Of a stretch of DNA of 64,000 nucleotides, positions 1 through 11,871 are shown piece by piece; position 1 is the first letter of the stretch; each line of letters opens with the position of its first letter. The translations under genes were made by a program, and so were the position numbers. Below the pieces are notes generated by a model that saw only the letters and a list, made by a program, of their open reading frames with translations, was not told the origin of the DNA and ran no database searches. This stretch comes from Enoplolaimus lenunculus (Eukaryota > Nematoda > Enoplea > Enoplida > Thoracostomopsidae): NCBI GenBank assembly GCA_030248215.1, contig JASANG010002747.1:80502-144501 (forward strand), given 5' to 3'.

Positions 1-660
1 TTTAGGTTTAGGATTAGGCAAGGGTCTTAGGCTTAGGTTTAGAATTAAGCATTTAGGCGTAGGATCTGGCGTAAGCTTAGATATAGACTTTAGAGGTTCC
101 TTAGCCTAATAAGCTTAGGCTTTGACTTAGGTTTAGGCTTGGGCTTAGGTGTAGGCTTTGGCATAGGAAAAGGTTTTGATCTAAACATATATTAGACCGT
201 AAATGACATAGGCTTAGGCTTAGGCAGATGCTTTTGGGTTAGGCTTTGAATTAAACTTAGATTAAATCTTTAGGCTTAGGCTTATTAGGTTAGGCTATGG
301 CTTTAGAAGAAGGCTTTGGCTTAAACATAGATTAGACCTTAATGGCACAGGTTTAGGCTTAGGCAGAGGTTTTAGGAATAGGCTTTGGTTTAAACATAGA
401 TTAATTTTTAAAAGACCCATGGGCTAAACCTTGGGCTAAGCCGTAGGTTCAGGCATGGGCTTAGGTTAAGGCTTACACTTTGTAGCACGCTTTGGTTTAC
501 GTAAATGGCATAAGCTTTGGCTTAGGCCTAGACCGAGGCTTTAGGAATAGGTTTTGGTTTAAACATGGATTAGATCCTAAGTGACCATCGGGCTAAATCT
601 TATGCTTGTATTTAGGCCTAGGCTTAGGCTTAGGCTTAGGCTTAGGCTTATACTGAAGTC
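1..660. repeat. Degenerate TTAGGC telomere-like repeat field
   Basis: The stretch is dominated by TTAGGC and one-base variants (TTAGGT, TTTGGC), loosely spaced and mixed with larger units such as 'ggctttggtttaaacatagatta', which recurs with small changes. The only clean run is at about 613-650, with five consecutive TTAGGC units. TTAGGC is the telomere hexamer of nematodes. Because a TRPM gene appears to run leftward through this area, this is read as interstitial telomere-like DNA, not a chromosome end. Smaller patches of the same hexamer occur near 12510, 28410, 46130 and 51645. Confidence 0.75.
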
Positions 661-689
661 TAGGCTTATGTTTATGCTAAAGCTTTAGG

Positions 690-1215
690 AGCATTCCACC
701 TGCGACCATATCCTGAAATTCCAAAATCCCAAATTCGACCACATCCCGAAATCCCAAAATACCACCTTTGACCATACCCCGAAATCCCAAAATCCCACGA
801 AATCCCGAACTACCAAAATCCCACCTTTACCCACATCCCGAAATCCCAAAATCAAAAAATGCCACCGTGGACCATACCCCGAAATCCCAAAATCCCACGA
901 AATTCCAAACTACCAAAATCCCACCTTCACACACATCCCGAAATCCCAAAATCGAAAAACGCCAGCTGTGACCATATATATCACGAAATCCCAAAATTCC
1001 AAAGTTCCACCTTCCACCATATTCCAAAATCCAAAATTCTCAAAATCCTACATTCGACCATATCCCGAAACCCATAAACCACATCTCCGACCATATCCCC
1101 GTATCACGAAATCCTAAAATCCCAAAATCCCACCTTCGACCATATCTCAAAATCCCACCTTCGACCATATCCCGACATCCCAAAATCCCTAACTCCCACC
1201 TTCCACCAAACGTCA
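690..1215. repeat. A/C-rich degenerate tandem repeat, about 33 bp
   Basis: Phrases of the form CATATCCCGAAATCCCAAAA followed by TCCCACCTTCGAC recur about 15 times with deletions and substitutions. The repeat explains the open frames on both strands here, which are rich in Ile-Pro-Lys or Gly-Phe-Arg-Asp. No gene is proposed. It lies directly beside the telomere-like field. Confidence 0.8.
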
Positions 1216-1627
1216 AATTCATGTGATGGTATGGCGGGATGTTGCGACGCCAGCGAAGTTAACATGGGCAACAATCATAAACGCCAAATGCTAATAATTT
1301 TATGAGAACTGTTCATTTCAATCAATTTTTTAAAAACTCAAACGCAAAAAACCTTACAGTTCCATGATCGGACACACTGATACACACCAGCAAAAACCTG
1401 AAATCACTCCAACAAACTGTTAAGTGTAAAAAATATCGTCAAAGAATCACTTTTCTTTGCAGTGCCGATGCAATGTCTGTGTACACACGGAAAGTGCCGA
1501 TATTACAGATGCTGAATGATCGGCACATCCCTATAAATTTCAAACTTAATATTCGTTTTCCGTTTCCGTCGTTTATACTATTCGATTGCTCTTTCCTGAA
1601 TGTCCTGTGCCTATCTTCACCTCTTAC

Positions 1628-4600
1628 CATATGCCGTATAATCAATATTTTGATACCGATTTCTTTCCAAACGACAACATAACCTAAGAACCGGATATAG
1701 TAAAACGTCAACAGGAAGGCATAGACTATCACAGCAGTGTGTTGATTAAATTTTCCATAGTATGAGCCAAGCCGGATACCAACAACAACAAACAGTGCGA
1801 GATTTGTCAGTCCGTCCAAAATATTCCAAAAGCTTCGCGAATTGTACCAAAAGTATGACATTGAAGTTTTCGCTCTCCATATCTTAAATTAGGAGGTTTG
1901 CCGGCAGACAAAATCAGACAACGCACAGTGTAAAAATCATAGTTTTTACCATAAACAAATATAATCTGTGGCTAAAATGTATTTATCGCTTGTTTTTGTA
2001 TCAAGATTTAGTACTAAAATTGCGTTCCGCTTCTCGCTTGCAAAGTTTTTACACTACTATATCGCGCAGCTCCCACCGTCAGAAAAACCTATCTGGATCT
2101 GTCATTGACTACGGGCGCCAGCTGATATGTGTAAGAGGGTACAGCGTCACCCCTGGACACCGTAAACAAGTTTTATACATATATAGATGTTCATCGTAAA
2201 TAACAATTATTCTACGTTTTATTCAAAAGCCCCAATTTACACGGCGTCATCCCGATGTTCTGGCGGCACCAATAAGTGTTGTTTGGAACGTCATTGCCCG
2301 ATTTGGTTCATTAGGCAACCTGCATACATTAATTCCGAGTAACATTTCTGGTTTTCAAACTGATAAAATCTTCAAAACAAACCTGTATAATATCGTTAAC
2401 AGAAATGGTCAGACACCAAAACACTATAATGTACTCCAGATAGTGGACGTGTTTCTGATATCCGCTCATAAACGTAAACGATTCAAGCATCATATAACTG
2501 AACAGGACCAGGAACGCTAAATGGTAAATCTGAAAATTCAATTCAAAAGCAAATTGATACTTAAAATTAACATACAAGAGTGTGTACTGGGTACATTCTG
2601 TGTAGAAAAGAATGTACACAAGAACTGTGCACACCCAGACAGCACCCACCCCCAACCCCCCAAGGAACCCCCCCCCAAGGGACCTACCCATACCGGTTGA
2701 AACAAAAACCGCTTAAGTTTTAAAATGCGTCTTGCTTTCCACTCGCTTCGCTCGCGAGTTTGAGGGCTCCACCTTGGAATTTCGGGGGAACCCCCACCCC
2801 TACCTGTTCCGGCACTTCCTGCACCCCAATTATTTAGAGGTGGGTACAACCTATGCGAAGTGTGACACTTTATAACTGACGAAGATCCCGCTGCTAAACT
2901 GAAACCCACTTGAACGCTCAAATTTAATATTCTGGCCGCGACCGTGGCCAGAAATGGTCAAACTCTTCATAGCTCGATGGACGACTTCCGGTTAGCAAAT
3001 AAATAAACACTGAACAGCCTTGTAAACTTTCAAACTAAAATGTTGTTAATTGTAAAATAATCAAAATCAGTTTACGGCTCAAAGTTGGTGCATATAATAT
3101 ATTTTACGACTAGCCATTTTCGTTAACCCTTTCTCACATGGAATTTTCAATTTCATATCAGAGGCACTTTCGAGGTAAGATTCGATCCCCAGTCTCTCGA
3201 GGGGGAACCTTTACGATGACCACTCAGCTATAGGAGCTTGAATGCTCGAGCCCGAGGGGCTCTCACGTCTTGTAGAGATTTTGCAGTGGACATATATGCT
3301 AGAATTGTTAAACACTACTCACAGTGTCTGTGTTGCACATATATTAACTTGTATTGTATTTAATTGATCATAGTATACTCTATGAGTTAAAGGGTTAACG
3401 TATATTTTAGCGAAAGCGTTCCTTCAGCTACTGTAATGTTTGCGTAACGTTTGCCTGCCGTAGGTTAAAAATGTAATCATGGAGGAGAGCTTACCGCTGC
3501 ATTGAAAAATTTTACTGACGGTGCTTGCAAAAAATACCGCATCGCGTGTAAAAATCCAATTTTTCCATTGGAAAGTTGCGTGGGCGGAATCAGCACTGTA
3601 CGTGCGTATGATCCAACAGTGCCTTCGTTGTTTAAATCGTCCCAAATTTCTGCAAAAAAAATCTCAATATTATATTGAGGAGAGGCATAATTTGGCAGAT
3701 AAACATTTTTGTCCAATTATATATCTGTATTATTAAAGCTGGAATGACCACAATACGTATATATGTTGGACATCGTTACAGCTAAACTTTGATGCTTATA
3801 ATTTTATGTAGGTATTTAACTACAGCAAGCGTTGCTGAACTGTATTAAGATGGTTCTGCTCTAAATATTAATTGAAACCCGGCTAAACAACCAGACCGAA
3901 AATTCCACTTTAATTAACATTATACAGCCAGAAAGGTTTTAAAAACAATGAAGAAATCCAGTAAAGTCAACCTCTCTATAGCAAATAAAACAGTAATGTT
4001 TTATAACAGCTGTCATTCTCACTACGTTCAGCTTCAAATCATATGAACACGATAGTGTTCATATATATGATTCGCGCATCTCAAGCGCGTATTTTCAGTT
4101 TAGTTCGCATGTTGGTGCTCAAGTAATATCAGACCGGTATCGTTTAAATTTTGTAAATGGTATCCTGGTACGTAGGGAATATTTGTCCAAAGGATTTTCA
4201 ACAGTGTGGTCTTCAATAGTTACGGTCAAAAAACACTTACAGAAAGTGCACGAAATTTTTCATTTTGGTTCAACAGTTTTTACACGTTAGCTATGTAATT
4301 TTACGATTATAACTTTCACCACTTTATAGAGCTTACGGTTGGTTTCACCCCAACGGTTGGTTTATCCCCAACGGTAGGTATTTCCCCAAAGGTTGGTTTC
4401 ACCACGGTTGGTTTCACCACAGTCGTTTCTCCCAACGGTTGGTTTCACTCACGGTTGGTTTTCCAACGGTTGGTTTTCCCACGGTTGGTTTCACCCAACG
4501 GTTGGTTTCACCACGGTTGGTTTTCCCACGTTGGTTTTCCCACGGTTGGTTTTCCCCACGGTTGGTTTCACCCCAACGGTTGGTTTCACCAACAGTCGGT

Positions 4601-7600
4601 TTCTCCCCAACGGTTGGTTTCACCTCACGGTTGGTTCACCAACGGTTGGTTTGTCCTCAACGGTTGGTTTTGCCCCAACGGTTGGTTTTGCCCCAACGGT
4701 TGGTTTTGCCCCAACGGTTGGTTTCACCCCAACGGTTGGTTTCACCCCAACAGTCGGTTTCTCCCCAACGGTTGGTTTCACCTCAACGGTTGGTTTCACC
4801 CCAACGGTGGTTTCACCCAACGGTTGGTTTCACCCCAGGTTTCACCCCAACAGTCGGTTCCCCCAACGGTTGGTTTCACCTCAACGGTTGGTTTCACCCC
4901 AACGGTTGGTTTGACCCCAACGGTTGGTTTTGACCCAACGGTTGGTATTGCCCAACGGTTGGTTTCACCCCAACGGTTGGTTTCCCCCCAAGAGTCGTTT
5001 GTTTCCAACGGTTGGTTTCACCTCAACGGTTGGTTTTTTCCCAACGGTTGGTTTTGCCCCAACGGTTGGTTTCACCTCAACGGTTGGTTTCACCCCAACG
5101 GTTGGTTTTGCCCCAACGGTTGGTTTCAGCTGAACGGTTGGTTTCACCCCAACGGTTGGCTTCACCCCAACGGATGGTTTCACCTCAACGGATGGTTTCA
5201 CCCCAACAGTCGGTTCCACCCCAACGGTTGGTTTTACCCCAACGGTTGGTTTTGCCCCAATGGTTGGTTTTGCCCAACGGTTGGCTCACCCCAACAGTCG
5301 GTTTCACCCAACGGTTAGCTTTACCCCAATGGTTGGTTTCACCCCAACGGTTGGATTCACCTCAACGGTTGGTTTCACACCAACGGTTGGTTTTACCCCA
5401 ACGGTTGGCTTCACCCCAAAGGTTGGTTTCACTCCAACGATTGGTTTCACCCCAACGATTGGTTTCATCCTAACGGTCGGTTTAACCCCAACGGTTCCTA
5501 TCACCAACACGGTTGGTTTCACCCCAGCGGTTGGTTTCACCCCAACGGTTGGTTTCACTCCAACAGTTGGTTTCGCCGTAACGGTTGGTTTCACGTCAAC
5601 GGTTCGTTTCACCTCAACGGTTGGCTTCACGTCAACGGTTGGTTTCACTCCAACGATTGGTTTCACCCCAACGATTGGTTTAATCCTAACGGTTGGTTTT
5701 ACCCGAATGGTTGGTTTCACACCAACGGTTGTCTTCACCCCAACGGTTGGTTTCACCTCAACGGTTGGTTTCAGCCAAATGGTTGGTTTTAACCCAACGG
5801 TTGACCGCAATGGTTGGATTCACCTCAACGGTTGGTTTCACTCCAACGGTTGGTTTTACCCCAAGGGTGGTTCACCCCAACGATTGGTTTCACCCCAACG
5901 ATTGGTTTCACCTAACCATTGGTTTCACCCCAACGGTCGGTTTCATCCCAACGGTCGGTTTCACCCCAGCGGTCGTTTCACCCCAACTGTTGTTTTCTAC
6001 CTAACGGTTGGTTTTAACGCAAGGGTTGTTTTCAGCCCAAGGTTTGTTTTAACCCAACGGTTGATTTCACCCCAGGTTGGTTTCAACCCAACGATTGGTT
6101 TCACCCCAACGGTTGGTTTTTCCTAACGGTTCTTTTCACCCCAACGGTTAGTTTCACCCCAACGGTCGTTTCATCCAACGGTTGGTTTCACTCCAACAGT
6201 TGGTTTCACCCCAACGGTTGGTTCACCCAACGGTTGTTTTGCCCCAACGGTTCGTTTCACCCCAGCGGTTAATTTTGCCCCAGAGGTTAGTTTCACCCTA
6301 ACGGCTGGTTTCACCTCAACGGTCGGTTTCAGCCCAAGGGTTGCTTTCACACAAACGGTTAGCTTCACCGCAACGGACGATGTCACCCCATGGATTAATG
6401 CAGCAGCTTGGTAAAGCGGTTGAAACTAGAAAAAATGCTCAGCACTTGAGCAAAAAGGGATATGTGTCATATTCCTATTAAAAGTATGGTAAACTAGATC
6501 AACACATTCGCTTGATGTAACCTAGAAAAGTATTAAGAAACAATAGTTGCCAAAATCATGCCAATTATTAATTTTTCTGAAACATATTGCGGACAGCAAA
6601 ATTTCTGTAATATTTTTTTGTAAGAAACAGATGCTTTTCTTGAATGTAAAGCGAAATTATTTCTGAAATGTAGACAGATGTAGGTTGGATTCCATGAACG
6701 TATATTGAAGTTCTCTACAAAACGTATTAAATTTACCTATGGCTTTGTATTATCATAGTTAATTGAATTTCATTAGGGCATTGTGTGGCGACATAATGGC
6801 TGTTAGAGTTTTGATGACCAATTTTGTTAGATACTTTCTTGAACAGACGTCACAAAACGAATTGCAATTGTTGCTTTAAAAAAGACTCCACTTATAAGTG
6901 ACTTTTGAGTTTACTCGATTTTTTACCTTAATAACAAATTATATAAATGCGCATTTCCCACCCGAGTTATTTATCTGTTTCACTGCATAGTCACGACTAT
7001 TGACGCTCACAAATCGCACCGTATTCTGGCAACATCGATTAACTTGCAAAATCATAGAGCGGTATACCTCAGCCATGTCTCTGCGACCCTAAGGAATTTC
7101 TGAAAATTGCTAACAAATCCTGTCAAAAACTTCAATGTTAGAAATAGATTTGCTGTCCGCAAGATGTTTCAGAAAAATTAATAATTGGCATGATTTTGGC
7201 AGCTATTGTTTCTTAATACTTTTCCAAGTTACATCAAGCGAATGTGTTGATCTAGTTTACCATACTTTTAATAGGAATATGAAACATATCCCTTTTTGCT
7301 CAAGTGCTGAGCATTTTTTCTAGTATATAATATACATCTATCAGAATGTAAGCGAAATGTGTTCGGCAACCAACTCATTATAGTGTTGATCGTTAATAAT
7401 AAATTTCGACGTAATATACCACTTCTCATCACATTCTGTACTTTTTAAAACTGGATTCATGTCAACTCAATGCAGGACTAATATTTCAACCCGAATTTTG
7501 AAAAGTTTTAAAATTTTTCTTTATACTTCTTCAAATCCCACCTTTTTCGTCAATATCCTGTTCCGGCGACACTTGACTCATCCGTGCTTTGACAGTTTTT

Positions 7601-10600
7601 CGCTTGACAATATCTTTGACAAAAAATCGCAAGAAAAAAATATGCCATGGCATAACTGCGGATGTTAAGATCTGAAATGGAAACTTTATCTTTATTCCGG
7701 TACTTGTTGCACTTCGTCAAAATTATATTTCAGGATAGTATATAACCTTAAAGATAGATTTTTGAGAGCTAACGCAATGAGCGAACATATAATTAATTAA
7801 ACTGTAGCGGTCTAAAACATGAAAAATGCCCCTGTTTCCTTGTTTTACTTGTATCCCGATCAGAGTGCTAGTTTACGCGCGGGTACACGCTTGTAAACGC
7901 TGGTTATGTATACAAATTGCAGCGGCGGGTATACCCGCGGGTAAAGATTTGTATTACGCTGGTAAAAAATGGACAGTTTTTACCCGCGCCAAACCTTTAA
8001 AGGTTTAGGTGCAAAACATACGCTATTAACTAAACTAGTCAGTGATCGTTGAAAAAGCAATAGTTCTGGGCTTTATTTCATTCGGTTTGAAATTGTTTGT
8101 TTCTAGTAAGCTTTTATGTGTATAATTCATTGGAACTCTAACACAAAACTTCATTAAATTGTAAATCACTAGCGTTCTTTCAACTTTTATTAGGTGTGGG
8201 TAAAAGGCGGGTCATGGGTAGATGTTTTGAGGGTGGGTAAATTCGCGGGTCAAAAAATCTTATTTGTCTGGTTAAGTGCGCGTCGGGTAAAAAAGTCCTT
8301 ACCCACATCCCACTCTGATCCTGATTATGAATGAACTTTAGCACTTTGAGCATTTCCCCATCATTGAATAAGGTTAAAACTTAATACTGTGACATGAGTA
8401 AATCAATGTAATCTGCCCTTAAATACGTTTGTGCTTCCTTCACTGTCCTTCCAGCAGTTTCAGCGCACGCGGCTACCCTTATAGCAATAATAGCAGTGAG
8501 TTTAAATAAACCTTTTTGTATCTTTAAAGATTTAAATAATCTTTTTATTTTAATTTTTTTTCTTTTTTTAATTATATGAGGTTCATCCAAAATAATTTCA
8601 ATGCGCTGTGTTTAAAGCGTTAAGCTAAACACTTCCTATCCGCGAGTACCGAGGGCGAACTCTAGTCTCAAAATACTTCTGAAATGTAATTGATTCATGC
8701 GAAAAACGTTAAAGTTGAAAAATATTTGAACTTAAACTGTACCAAATCATCAGTTGTAAAACGAGCAATTCGTCCGAGCCAAATACACGACAGCTTTGCT
8801 TGCGCCGGTGACTGAAACATAAACTGTTTCATTTCCATGTGACCAGCGAACGTAAACGCATTCAATTGACCCCATTCGTTGGTTTCACGCCCTAACACTG
8901 CAAACATCAGTTGTCGGTCCAATGACGAGCTTGCGTTCAAAACACCGCATGCACGTTGTTCAAATCGACTGCAAAAATAGCTAAGTTAAAAAATTGTTTT
9001 AAAAAATTTCCCTTTGTCATATGTTCCGTGAACGTACGCTGCAGTAAACCATGTACATCAAGTATAGCAACACAATGCACAGCGCTTCACAATTTTTATC
9101 TGTGCGTGCACTACAAAATGCAAAACGTCTAAATCTTATAGTCGAACGGTGATAGAGAACGCACTTCATCTAATAATTTAAAATCATGGCTACAATTAGA
9201 ATATCAGACAGCTGAATGTAACAATGTTCACTTGAAAGATTTAAGTTTTTAAAGTAGATTACGCTCAAAGTACTTAGTTTATCGACAATTTTTAGTTTAG
9301 CTGAAAAGAACTTTTTTACATGAATTTCAACTAACTTTGCTTCCGCAGTCAAATCTTCAATCAGTCGCGTTTCGTTACTGCGTTCAGCGTGTTTGCTCAA
9401 GTATCGCAGCAAACGAGCTCCGATCAATGCACCAACTGAAACAAAAAACACACTGCCAAAATGAGTACTGTAGTATATGTGGAAGCTCCACGGGCAACGC
9501 ACGCAAACTTATATATCTAAGCGGTGATGATAACGTGAGTTTGAATTGTATTTCAAGTTAAACATATTCATGCAATTTGGGTTAAACATAAATAAATTTG
9601 AGATTCAGCTTAGGAATACTCATATATATGCTCTTGAGCAAAACAGTGCCATAGGTGCAACACACATTAGAGGATACAAAACAAACTCATTGGATGATTG
9701 AGTCTAAGCCAACAGTGGTACGAAACGATTGGTTGATTGAAAAGTACGGCCCAAAGGAACAAATCACGAACGGGATACTTTAGCCGTGTCCGAGTGCTGC
9801 TGCTTGTGGTATCGAAGTCTTCTGAAACTGACTGTATCTGATGATTATGTGCGTAGCTAGACAGGGCTGGAGATCAAACCTCCGACCGTGTTGGAGATTT
9901 ATTGTCATGGGAAATTTCCAAAATCCTGGGTACACCCCTGCAGATACTAGATTTAGAGGCTGATGTTCAGTTTTTAAACCAATACTATAATATTGATTTG
10001 GGCCAACCATGAATATTTAGTAAAAGGGACAGTAGAGAATAACACAGATGCTAAGAAAATTTTTTCGATATTCAGAATTCATTTCTGTAGATATGTTTTT
10101 GCGTCTCAGTGAAGCGAAGTCGTCTGTAGAAGGTGGTGTTCGGTGTACTGAATTTTAAAACGTGATATCCCGTCCTGTAGCCAGAAGGGAGCCAGACGGG
10201 TTAACATCAACCCCCGTGGAAAAAATTGCCAAGCCCTCTAAAATTTTTTAAACCTCGCTTGTGAGTCCTGTGAATTTCTTCGCTGCTTTTTATGAAAATT
10301 CTTTAGCGTAACTAACCTGTTCAGCTGGCTACGTACCTGGAGAAATTAAATTTTGCACGCGACTATGCTACTACAAACCGTAGCCTTACTCGAACATAGA
10401 CGTGTAAAAGCCAGCTTCCCCAAAGGCGTAAAGTAAGCCCTATGCCTACCTACACAAGCATGTCTCGTTTAAAGCACACCTTCACGACACCTTCAGCTGT
10501 GAGTGGCAACGACACCTTCAGGTGTTGCAACTGAATGTATTAAACATTGACGTGTGAGTAGGGTTTAAGTTTCAGACACCTTCACCGTTGTGGCTCTTTT

Positions 10601-11542
10601 TTGTGACGTCCATATCTGAAAGACAGCGTATTTTACCTAAACGATACTCAGTTGTGTACAAATTCGGCGCATGATTTCGAAGTGCGTTTTCAATTAAATA
10701 TCCAATTCTGACGAGTAGTTTTCGCAAAGTTTCCGGATCTTCACTGGTTAAATTGAACGTTTCACTGAGTCGCGATTGATTTTTCATGTTCAGCATCGTT
10801 GACAGAACAGAAATCTGAAACCAGATTTCATAAAACTAAACGTTCAGAAATTTTTGAACCTAAATTTAGATGACTGAATATTTCAGTACAACTGGTATTT
10901 CTTCAACGACGGGGAATCAAACCTCGGACGTCTCGCGACAACATTCTGTTCAGTATTATGAGTGTGTAAGTAAAACAATTTACCAAAAGTCAATATACAA
11001 GATATACGAAAAACTGATTATACATGCTGTATAAATTTCAGAATTGAATACAATGAACATTGTTTGGACAAATAATTTTCATCTCGGACCACTTAGAAAA
11101 CTTGTATCAGAAATGTAGCACTATATTTTATGCTTTCCGTGTTTCACGCAGTATATCTAAACATTTTTTTGTAAGCGAAGAGACCCTCAAAATGAATCGC
11201 AAATGTTGCTTTAAGTAAACGCTTTATATCGCTAGTCAAAACGCTAATTTAGTAAGAAAACAAAAGAGTTTTAAGACGTGAAAAGTGTTTTGTATTTTTG
11301 ACTTGAGTTTTTACTAGTTTTATTAACAGACTCACCCAACTTTGTGTTGTGCTCCATAGCTGATAAACAACCCGATTGACTCGAAAGAGTTGTTTTTCAC
11401 GAACGGATTTGCCCGGCTTCCAAGGCAACTCGAGACTGTACTGGTAGAGACGAGCCAAAAACGACGGAGACAGGTCTGCGAACCATTCGGCGCTGAAGTG
11501 TTTGATGGCCGCTTCTTCGTCAGAACACAGTTCTTTGAATAT
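1628..11542 (-). CDS. TRPM-family cation channel, partial (C-terminal cytosolic region to S4)
   Basis: Nine minus-strand exons join in phase into 511 codons: 11336-11542, 10637-10814, 9687-9821, 9336-9435, 8743-8968, 7542-7671, 3495-3649, 2383-2529 and 1628-1882. All have GT donors and AG acceptors, mostly TTTCAG or TTGCAG. Visible TRPM hallmarks, in order, are DLFLWAVL then W eleven residues on; GARLLRYLSKHAE; WGQLNAFTFAGH followed by KLSCIWLGR; a hydrophobic pre-S1 segment (ILTSAVMPWHIFF); YFLQAPSVKFFN, matching the family FYxAPxxKFxxN motif; S1 and S2 in 2383-2529; and S3-S4 in 1628-1882 (FWNILDGLTN, then FYYIRFLGYV). TRPM channels are plasma-membrane or intracellular channels for Ca2+ and Mg2+. 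The S5-pore-S6 and C-terminal exons are not seen in 1-1627, so the gene probably continues past the left edge or is truncated. The 3.9-kb intron 3650-7541 holds a minisatellite element. Family assignment is strong; the subfamily is not resolved. Confidence 0.88.
2690..2900. repeat. Dispersed repeat with ctcgcgagtttg core
   Basis: The segment containing 'gttttaaaatgcgtct', 'ctcgcgagtttg' and 'tgttccggcac' recurs in altered form at about 12300-12450 in the same order, and partly near 28655. It lies in a TRPM intron. No terminal repeats were recognised, so the class is unknown. Confidence 0.5.
3123..3398. mobile_element. TTAA-flanked MITE with tRNA-like core, copy 1
   Basis: The element begins TTAACCCTTTCTCACAT and ends ATGAGTTAAAGGGTTAA, giving inverted CCCTTT termini with TTAA on both sides, as in piggyBac-type insertions. 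Read on the minus strand, 3178-3243 resembles a tRNA: TAGCTGAGTGG matches a polymerase III A box and GGGATCGAATC resembles a B box. Related copies are at 61776-62038 (complete) and near 14418 and 57430 (partial). It sits in the TRPM intron between 2529 and 3495. Confidence 0.7.
4333..6396. repeat. 18-bp minisatellite array 1 (CCCCAACGGTTGGTTTCA)
   Basis: About 110 copies of an 18-bp unit, with frequent one-base changes and small indels, especially at 4380-4660. The unit centres on CCAACGGTTGG, which is palindromic except for the middle base. Because 18 is a multiple of three, all six frames stay open and yield hexapeptide repeats such as FTPTVG, VSPQRL and KPTVGV. These frames are a by-product of the repeat and are not annotated as genes. 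Degeneracy rises towards the right end. Confidence 0.95.
6425..7324. repeat. Hairpin module of element copy 1
   Basis: The module starts ACTAGAAAAAATGCTCAGCA and ends with its inverse complement. The arms, about 6425-6610 and 7140-7324, are some 180 bp long and nearly identical, apart from small differences such as 'gttgcc' against 'gcagct'. The roughly 530-bp centre is AT-rich with no coding signal. The same module is at 50733-51577, also directly after a minisatellite array. Confidence 0.8.
7861..8317. mobile_element. hAT-like MITE with 8-bp target duplication
   Basis: The termini are CAGAGTG and CACTCTG. The flanking octamers are ATCCCGAT (7853-7860) and ATCCTGAT (8318-8325), matching at seven of eight positions. 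The interior repeats GGGTA and CGGGTA motifs on both strands, giving a fold-back look. CAG-type termini and 8-bp duplications are typical of hAT transposons. It lies in the TRPM intron 7672-8742. Confidence 0.75.
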
Positions 11543-11871
11543 CTGAAGTGCAAAAAAATTTACTTATTTTTTTAGTTTCCAAAAAATGATTTTGTTAAAA
11601 AACTTTTTTGGACTTAAAATTCCATTTTTTAAAAATCCTTGAATATTTGAAAAAACAAGATATCTTTTTAAACAAAGTATTTTAAGTAATTAAAATGACA
11701 CTTTGTATTACTACAAAATGTTTGAATATTTTAAAAATAAAAGTATCTTTTAATGATGTTTTTAAATATTTAAAAAATAAATTTATTATAAAACGTTTTG
11801 AATATTTTAAAATAGCAATTTTCAAAGAAAAAGTGTTTTATAGTATCCAGTGTTTTATTTCTGTTAAATAC

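Larger units (their letters stand above)
4037..7324 (+). mobile_element. Minisatellite-bearing element, copy 1
   Basis: This element has three parts: a left flank of about 300 bp (4037-4332) that opens with the palindrome ATGAACACGATAGTGTTCAT, an 18-bp minisatellite array (4333-6396), and a right-hand hairpin module (6425-7324). The same three parts occur in the same order and orientation at 47125-51577, so the array moved or was duplicated with its flanks. It lies wholly inside the TRPM intron 3650-7541. No transposase ORF is visible, so it is presumably non-autonomous. The class is unassigned; no target-site duplication was found. Confidence 0.7.

Noticed and set aside
1-660. A chromosome end (telomere)
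   Set aside because: The TTAGGC units are degenerate and interspersed, with only one short clean run, and a gene appears to continue through the region.
768-1222. Small ORFs rich in Ile-Pro-Lys and Gly-Phe-Arg-Asp
   Set aside because: Explained by the A/C-rich tandem repeat.
4393-6386. ORFs in the first minisatellite array
   Set aside because: Same cause as in the second array; frames break wherever a unit has an indel.
4333-6396. A CRISPR array
   Set aside because: The units are contiguous 18-mers with no unique spacers, and the DNA is clearly eukaryotic with spliceosomal introns.
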